A stretch of DNA of 12,605 nucleotides, taken from assembly GCA_002284615.2 (NCBI GenBank), contig MU069510.1:430058-442662 (forward strand), in the 5' to 3' direction. The notes beneath the pieces were generated by a model. The model did not search any database. It was not told the DNA's origin and was given only the letters and a program-made list of their open reading frames with translations. The position numbers and the translations under genes were made by a program. Positions 7,331 through 12,605 of the stretch are shown here, one piece after another (position 1 is the first letter of the stretch; every line of letters starts with the position of its first letter). The DNA is from Dunaliella salina (taxonomy: Eukaryota; Chlorophyta; Chlorophyceae; Chlamydomonadales; Dunaliellaceae).

Positions 7331-7887
7331 GGTGAGCTGCCTCGTTTTCTCCTATAGGAACTGTTTTGATGATAAGAAAAACATTTTTCTGATGACTGGT
7401 CCTCGTGTTTTCAGGAGAAGAAGACAAATTAATCCTAATTGATATTCATGTGTGAGGATGGTAACCAGGCAGAGCATACGCTCTGCTGACCATTGTTTCC
7501 TGACACATTTCCTGGCAGTAAATGTAGCTTCAATTTCTGGCCTATTACCTGTTTAAGACACATTTGTGCAAGATACAGCTCGCATCACAAGTTAGAAAGT
7601 ATTTGTGCCTGTTTACTGACCAATTTTTGAATCGGTAATTGCTCCCTGATCTCTGGGAGATGGCAATTGTGTAAGTTTTATGTTTGGTTGACTGGTAACC
7701 GGACAAGGCATTCCATTTGCTTCTCACTGATTACTGGTGCCTTCCCTGAAAGTAAACACGGCTTCTATTCCTGACATTTACCTGGTCAACACTTATTGTG
7801 GCAGAAGTTTAAAAGCATCCTTGAATATTTACTGACAAATTTCTGGACCAGCAAGTGTAAGCTGATTTCTGCTCCACTTGCCATTTT
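7331..7887. repeat. Highly diverged part of the about 84-bp repeat array
   Basis: Recurring blocks such as gatttctgctccacttg, tactgaccaatttttgaatcg, tactgacaaatttctggaccag and ggtaaccgg appear at irregular spacing. They resemble the regular units that begin at 7888. I read this as an older, decayed extension of the same array. No coding region is supported. Confidence 0.4.
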
Positions 7888-8140
7888 GGCAATCATAGAG
7901 TTCTTTTTTGAATGATTTTCAGACAGATTTCCAGGAAAGTGAGTTACCCAGTTTCTCCTCAGTTACTAATAAGGTAATCATAAGTTCTTTTCTGATGATT
8001 TCTAGGCAGCTTTCCAGGAAAGCGAAATTACCTGATTTCTGCTTGGTTTCTGATCAGGTAATCAGGGAATTCTTTCCCAAGCGATTTCTAGACTGATTTC
8101 CAGGGAAGTGAAACCAACCAGTTTCTGCCCGATTACAAAA
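7888..8140. repeat. About 84-bp tandem repeat, three recognisable copies
   Basis: Units begin at 7888 (ggcaatcatagagttctttt), 7973 (ggtaatcataagttctttt) and 8057 (ggtaatcagggaattcttt), a period of 84-85 bp. Each unit then has gatt-t-ctag/cag, a tttccaggaaagtg-type core, a ttacc-like block and a gtttctg tail. Short frames on either strand through this array arise from the repeat. Confidence 0.65.
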
Positions 8141-8261
8141 CCAGTAATGCAAAAAGTAATCGTGGAAACCACATTCGGTACAGGAGAAACAACTTTCCGA
8201 CGTATGGAGGGAAGCAGAGACCCTTGATCCCCGAGATGTGAACAAGAAAGCAGTGACTTAC
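8141..8261. other. Unassigned; would be intron if 8262-8319 is an exon
   Basis: The minus strand is open here in several frames but no domain is visible. If the exon at 8262-8319 is real, this stretch starts its downstream intron (gtaagtcactg). Confidence 0.3.
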
Positions 8262-8319
8262 CGCCATTGGTACGGTGAGCCAGTACATCCAACTGCACGT
8301 ACACCCTTTTGCATCCCAT
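8262..8319 (-). CDS. Candidate 58-bp internal exon of an unknown gene
   Basis: On the minus strand the segment is preceded by ttttacaaatcag (pyrimidine-rich tract and AG) and followed by ggcg|gtaagtca, a near-ideal donor. It is open in more than one frame: one frame reads MGCKRVYVQLDVLAHRTNG, another has the CTCSWMYW pattern. I do not recognise the product. The length of 58 nt leaves a remainder of one base, so it would change phase between its neighbours. A possible upstream exon at 8540-8617 on the same strand has a plausible donor (aaacag|gtattt) but a weak acceptor, so I do not call it. This could equally be a chance pair of splice signals. Confidence 0.25.
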
Positions 8320-9250
8320 CTGATTTGTAAAAGGATTTGGGTAGAGAAGTTGTGAGGAATGTGAGTAGGTTTAGGCTTCGCGCCCATTGCTTGAAGGTTG
8401 AATTCTGTAAATAGCTGGGTGGCTCAAAAATTCAAAGTTTGTCATAAATTTGAGTGTGCTGAAGTCCAAGACGAGAAACATGCTCTCTTTTAATGCAAGT
8501 GGATGGAAGTGTGTGAGCTGCCCAACAAGTAAAAAATACCTGTTTATTGATTTGTTCCGGCCATGACATGCTTTTATCGGGCCCCAAAATGCTGACTTCA
8601 TTCCTTTCTTGGCTCGTCTTCAGGTTATGACTGAGTCGTGAATATTTCCAAATGTTTTGTCGGACTTAGTTTCAATTTTTTGCTGGTTGAGAATGTTTCG
8701 CCAGCAGCGGATCAGCCAGGGTCTCGGGCTGTAGTCCACTCCTTTGTAAGACCTTGTAAACCCTTGTTACCACCAATCAATTTAACTGCAAAAATTTTGC
8801 ATTCCCACCTGTTGCCGGGATGAATCTCAGTGCGTAGACAACAACAAACTTCATTTTTTTTCACGATGTTGTCTCTTTCCACGAGCAGGCTAGCGGTCGC
8901 GCGTCTTGACTGACGGCCTTATTTCTGTAATCCCTGCAATCCCTGGATCTCAGTGCTGGAGAAACCTTGTTAGTATTAATCTGCGTCCTGGCAACAGCTG
9001 GTGGTGCCGACGGAGATCTGTCAAATTTTGCATGGAAATCCAAGGAGACCTCCCAAGATACTCAGACTTATTGCTTCATCTCTGAGCTAATGGATTTCTT
9101 TTCTCTGTGCTCCTTGGAGAACCTCTACTTTACATGGTATTATGAGCGCATGGTTCTCAACAGTTGACATTTCTATACGCATTTTTCTTGAAGACTTGTC
9201 TAGTTCCAGGTCTGTGTTTCCGCTCAGTTGCCCTCGCAGGCGGATATAGC
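8320..9250. other. Unassigned sequence
   Basis: I see no supported gene. Points of note are the near-palindrome tgcaaaa-a-ttttgca at about 8787-8801 and the weak exon-like segments mentioned for the minus strand at 8540-8617 and the + strand near 8689-8743 (ending ttt|gtaagacc). Open frames of about 60 codons on both strands at 8861-9167 overlap each other and show no motif. Confidence 0.35.
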
Positions 9251-9275
9251 GATGTAACCTTACCTTACCTTATGG
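9251..9275. repeat. Short ttacc microsatellite
   Basis: Around 9257-9272 the sequence reads aaccttaccttacctta, about three copies of a 5-base unit. It is too short to be a telomere track and has no obvious partner. Confidence 0.5.
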
Positions 9276-10972
9276 ATTTCTTTCAGCACACCGAGCAGCC
9301 AAACTATCTGGCTGAAGGTTATGTTTCCTTGTAATCTTTGTAAACCAAGAAGACCTCCAGGAAGTGCTTCATGAGTGAAAATAGGGACTAGGGCTTAGAG
9401 GTCCACCTACCCCTGCACGCTTTTGACCACTCTAACCCAGCCAGACCTCCAATTGATCCCATTTCTAGAGATCGTGCCAATGACTGTGCTCTAACAATGC
9501 TACACACAGTGACCTGATGATAACCTTGACGAAATAGATTACTTCATTTTTGCCACCTTGCCCCCCTTCTCCCTGTTCGAGCGCCCTTGGTTACACATTG
9601 AGCCAATTTTTCAACAACCTTTTTTGCATTGCCGTGTCTTAAAAATCACGGGCATGAGAGCCGTGGCCACCTAAACAATAGCATGTGTCTTTATAAAGGT
9701 AGAGCAAACTGCATGAAAAATTTGGGGAAGGCGAGGCCAGGGGGGCTAAGAAAATTTTTCTGTGACAAACTGGCGAAGTTAGGACCCCCAGCTATGAAAC
9801 CCTTCACATGTTTCATCCTTGCCAGAAATAGGCATCAATTTCCACAAACAGTCGTCTTCTAAGCCTTGTCCACGCATCATCAATGGAAGCCTAGCAAGGA
9901 TTGTTCCTTCTGTGCTATATCGGTCTAATGCAATGCTAACTGTTCCTCTTTCCAACTCAAGTCCTTCAGAAAAAAATACCACGTGAAGAAATGCCATTTG
10001 TGGCGAGTCTTGGTGCATCCCTTTGGCTGTTTATATGTAACATTTGCAGCGTTTTCGATCAGTTTGCACATGATCAAGACACGTTAGAAAAAAGAAAATT
10101 GGTGTAAAAATAATATTGCCCTCAATCAGAAATTTGCATGAAAGGGAATGAATTGGATCAACCACGCACTACCAGACTTACCAGAAGTATGTGACCAGAC
10201 CAATGAGCGATTAAAGTCGTGCATCAAACCAATGTGCAATTCTGGAGCCAAGAACCGATGTACAGAGCTCCTCCAGCAAAATTTTCAGAGACCCAGCTTC
10301 AAAATTAGGGCAGCATGCTTCCAAACCACGAGCTAGAGCAAAAATGGAGTGCGAACCTTGAGCACCTGGTACAGCTGAGGCGCCCATGCCAAGAGGGAGA
10401 GTGTCACCCGCAGACTTAGTATTATGGACACTTCAGATCCAGGTTTCCCAGGAATGATATGTGTTCAGAAGCAATTGTCTCGCTTAACTGTTCAAGCTAG
10501 GTATGGCATGCAGGGCTGGCCTGTGAAGGCAGCACTGATACTCCGGAGCATGGTGCTGGCCCAATGCATGCACACATCAGCTACACTGTTTGAAGGCCTT
10601 GGGGAGGCAATCGTGATCCGTCACAGTGTCCTGAGGAGGCGCTCCACCTGCAAGGCATGAGGTCAGGTGTCTTGACTGTTAGTGCAACACCTTGAAGCAA
10701 ACAATTCCATGTTATGAAGCATGACTATGACTGAAATGCATGGCCAAAAAGCATGACTTCGATGACTGCCTACCGCAGAGCACGACCATGACCACTCTCA
10801 TGTCCAATGATTATTTGCCGCGATGCATGATTCCTATCCGAAAAGCGCGGCCACCAGCTACAACACATGATGACTTGCCACACAGCAAACTTGGAGAAAA
10901 AGGAAAAGCTATGCTATTAGACACCGTCCGATAGCATTGATTGAGGGAAGGACCTACTTGCTCAAGCCAAAT
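9276..10972. other. Unassigned intergenic or intronic sequence
   Basis: No convincing gene is seen. Frames of about 60-80 codons occur on both strands (for example minus 9779-10018 and plus 10424-10660). They overlap other frames, lack recognisable motifs and are within chance length. The stretch 10424-10660 is richer in G+C and could hide exon sequence, but I cannot fix its borders. Around 10720-10770 short agcatgact/atgactg words recur. Confidence 0.35.
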
Positions 10973-11046
10973 CCTCACCAGTGCCCAAGGTTGAACCCCG
11001 GACCTCCCGCGTCCCGGGCTGCGTTTCACCCGTTAGGCTACGATTG
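10973..11046 (-). repeat. tRNA-like block: tRNA-derived SINE head or tRNA pseudogene
   Basis: Read on the minus strand, tagcctaacggg (11040 downward) fits the RNA polymerase III A box with one mismatch, and ggttcaacctt (about 10992-10982) fits the B box. Between them ggtgaaacgcagcccgggac, then a cgcggg repeat, can form an anticodon-like stem of three to four pairs. The spacing suits a tRNA of about 73 bases. The arms do not pair well (D arm poor, T arm partly wobble) and the base before the anticodon position is not T, so this is not a working tRNA. A SINE head is the likelier reading, but no second copy lies in the window to prove it. Confidence 0.5.
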
Positions 11047-11471
<425 letters not shown>

Positions 11472-11480
11472 TTCACGCAC

Positions 11481-11603
11481 CTCGTCGCGCGCCTCTGCTT
11501 GCACCCTCCAATCGTCCTGCAGCCCTTCCAAATCATCCAACCGCTGCATCTGTTCTGCGATGCCCTCAAACTCCGCAGCTGGCACTTCCGTGTCGATCTC
11601 AAC
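11481..11603 (-). CDS. Internal exon (41 codons), helical/coiled-coil protein
   Basis: The minus-strand acceptor gtgcattgcag| opens at 11603 with GTTGAGATCGACACGG, and the donor is gacgag|gtgcgt at 11480. The exon is 123 bp, a multiple of three, and reads VEIDTEVPAAEFEGIAEQ, then MQRLDDLEGLQDDWRVQAEA, then RDE. The many charged residues with Leu/Ile at heptad-like spacing suggest an amphipathic or coiled-coil helix. It joins in phase 0 to the exon ending at 12383, giving ...MNMIEIE/VEIDTEV, a natural continuation. G+C-rich codons and the two good splice borders support a live gene. I do not recognise the protein family. Its downstream intron opens almost directly into the (TG)n tract. Confidence 0.65.
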
Positions 11604-11655
11604 CTGCAATGCACATCAATGACGGAGTGTGTCAATGATGGGGCACATCCACAAC

Positions 11656-11799
11656 CTACGCAGCGAGGCTTTCAAACTCTGGTGTTGGCACCTCCATGGT
11701 GTCGATCTCAACCTGCAATGTGCAGTCATGCTACAACAGGTCAACTAAAGTGTTCAAGTTCTCCAGCACCCTCTTGTGCGACGCCTTCAACTCCTGTTC
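11656..11799 (-). pseudogene. Decayed duplicate of the downstream exon with adjoining helix-like segment
   Basis: At 11712 the minus strand repeats the acceptor (ttgcag) and the first 14 bases of the exon at 11603 exactly. It then reads VEIDTMEVPTPEFESLAA before TAG (11658-11656), against VEIDTEVPAAEFEGIAEQ in the intact exon, with one extra codon. Just upstream and in the same frame, 11799-11734 reads EQELKASHKRVLENL then NTLVDLL with helix-like spacing before TAG (11733-11731). The acceptors are 109 bases apart. This may be a partial local duplication of a two-exon module, now dead, or a rarely used alternative exon carrying a stop. The upstream part matches the exon at 12383-12523 only weakly. 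Confidence 0.45.
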
Positions 11800-12009
11800 C
11801 TTTCCATCCAAAGATTCACAGTTTGCATTGATCCATCATTTGTGTTTCTGGTTCCATGTGCCCCGTTCCTCTCATTAACATGGGTCCCCCCGGAGCAACA
11901 ATCTTGAATGAGGCTTGGCCTCTTCATCTGGCCTCTCCATCGTGTGCTTCGCTCCCAAATGCAACGTGACGGAAGTGCTAGGCCAAAAGGACCAAGCCAT
12001 AGCTGGCTG
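11800..12009. other. Part of the intron between the two minus-strand exons
   Basis: I see no exon with good borders here. The sequence separates the decayed exon copy from the repeat array of about 39 bp. Confidence 0.4.
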
Positions 12010-12198
12010 CTGGATGCCACTAAGGCTCCTTTTGTACTCCTTCACTGCCGGATGCCACTAAGGCAAATTTTTTACTCCTTCACTGCTGGATGCCACTAAG
12101 GCTCCTTTTGTACTCCTTCACTGCCGGATGCCACTAAGGCTCCTTTTCACTCCCTCACTGCTGGATGCCACTAAAGCACCTTTTCACTCCTTTACTGC
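12010..12198. repeat. About 39-bp tandem repeat, five copies, intronic
   Basis: Copies lie at 12010-12048 (39 bp), 12049-12085 (37), 12086-12124 (39), 12125-12160 (36) and 12161-12198 (38). The unit reads ggatgccactaaggctcctt, then ttgtactccttcactgc. Length changes fall in the same T-rich part. On the minus strand a full-length unit is a 13-codon open piece (AVKEYKRSLSGIQ), but the 36-38-bp copies and stops break the frame, so it is not coding as a whole. Confidence 0.8.
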
Positions 12199-12382
12199 GG
12201 AGCGGGTGGAATTGCACCACACCCTTTTGGCTTTTCATACACACCGTCCACTACAACTACGCGTATTGAGTCCTCCCAAAGTTTCAGTCCCTAAGTTCCA
12301 GTTTCTTGCACATCCCTCTTCCTGGGACCTCAGACAAGTCAGTGTCCATTCCTGGCAAACACAGCACACACTGCTGGTGCAC
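12199..12382. other. First part of the intron after the exon at 12383-12523 (minus strand)
   Basis: On the minus strand this follows the donor gtgcacc at 12382. The reading frame stays open for a further 33 codons beyond the exon, so retention would give a different C-terminus ending near 12284. No other feature is visible. Confidence 0.4.
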
Positions 12383-12523
12383 CTCGATCTCAATCATGTT
12401 CATCACGCGGCCGTAGCCTTCCAGCAGCTCCAGCTTCTTGGCCAGCCGCTGTTCGATGTTGGAGCGCGCAGTGATGACGCGCTCCATGCGCGCACCGTAG
12501 GAGGCAGACATCATCGTTCCCAC
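12383..12523 (-). CDS. Internal exon (47 codons), helical/coiled-coil protein
   Basis: On the minus strand the acceptor is tactttttccgcag| (pyrimidine-rich) opening at 12523, and the donor is gatcgag|gtgcac at 12382. The exon is 141 bp, 47 codons in phase 0: VGTMMSASYGARMERVITAR, then SNIEQRLAKKLELLEGYG, then RVMNMIEIE. Alternating charged and hydrophobic residues suggest a long amphipathic helix. Third codon positions favour G and C. It joins in frame to the exon at 11481-11603, giving 88 continuous codons. I cannot name the family. An internal start (ATG at about 12514) is possible, but the strong acceptor argues for an internal exon. A (CA)n tract, as read on this strand, precedes the acceptor by about 17 bases. 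Confidence 0.65.
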
Positions 12524-12538
12524 CTGCGGAAAAAGTAT

Positions 12539-12540
<2 letters not shown>

Positions 12541-12605
<65 letters not shown>
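12541..12605. repeat. (GT)n dinucleotide tract, runs off the window
   Basis: At least 65 bp of uninterrupted gt continue past the window edge, so the true length is unknown. It is in opposite orientation to the (CA)n tract at 11219-11467. On the minus strand it reads (AC)n just before the acceptor of the exon at 12383-12523. Confidence 0.97.

Noticed and set aside
8540..8617. Possible 78-bp minus-strand exon upstream of 8262-8319
   Set aside because: The donor is acceptable, but the acceptor lacks a pyrimidine tract and the peptide is not recognisable.
9251..9275. Telomere-like ttacc repeats
   Set aside because: Only about three copies of a non-standard unit; a chance microsatellite is more likely.
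9779..10018. 79-codon frame on the minus strand with a protein-like look
   Set aside because: No motif, no splice context, and an overlapping + strand frame at 9629-9862 is of equal length; within chance expectation.
10148..10660. Two + strand frames of 62 and 78 codons
   Set aside because: Different frames with stops between, no recognisable domain, and no clear splice borders to join them.

Overview
The window looks like nuclear DNA from a repeat-rich eukaryote, not a bacterium. It has spliced-type exons with GT/AG borders, long (CA)n/(GT)n tracts, several tandem-repeat families, a tRNA-like SINE candidate and a large degenerate retroelement. The combination of reverse transcriptase, PHD-type zinc finger, methyltransferase-like segment, RNase H and a C-terminal PD-(D/E)xK-like nuclease, together with short GC-rich exons, reminds me of large-genome green algae such as the prasinophyte Cymbomonas. 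That is a recollection of family style, not a search result, so the taxon is tentative.

Layout. Positions 1-690 are non-coding and carry a 35-bp tandem repeat (216-424). From about 780 to 6930 on the + strand lies one decayed, 5'-truncated non-LTR-like retroelement. In order it holds the end of the RT (thumb), a long linker, a PHD-like finger, a conserved-looking segment of unknown role, a methyltransferase-like segment, RNase H, a zinc knuckle and a PD-...-ExK nuclease motif. It has multiple stops and frame changes and cannot be expressed as one protein. At 4059-5008 it is interrupted by a 950-bp non-autonomous DNA transposon. That insert has TTGAA/TTCAA-rich ends and an 8-of-9-matching 9-bp target duplication, which suggests a Mutator-like or foldback element.

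From 6930 to 10960 I find no convincing gene. There is a degenerate array of about 84-bp repeats (clearest at 7888-8140), one small minus-strand segment with textbook splice borders (8262-8319), and otherwise unassigned sequence. A tRNA-like block on the minus strand lies at about 10973-11046.

The right end (11481-12523) carries the only gene that looks alive: two minus-strand exons of 141 and 123 bp. Both are bounded by good splice signals and joined in phase 0, and they encode part of an unrecognised helical, probably coiled-coil, protein. A decayed partial duplicate of the second exon lies between them, as does a five-copy repeat of about 39 bp. On the transcript, the pair is preceded by a CA tract and followed, 12 nt after the last donor site, by a UG tract of about 250 nt. 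These tracts are complementary and could influence splicing.
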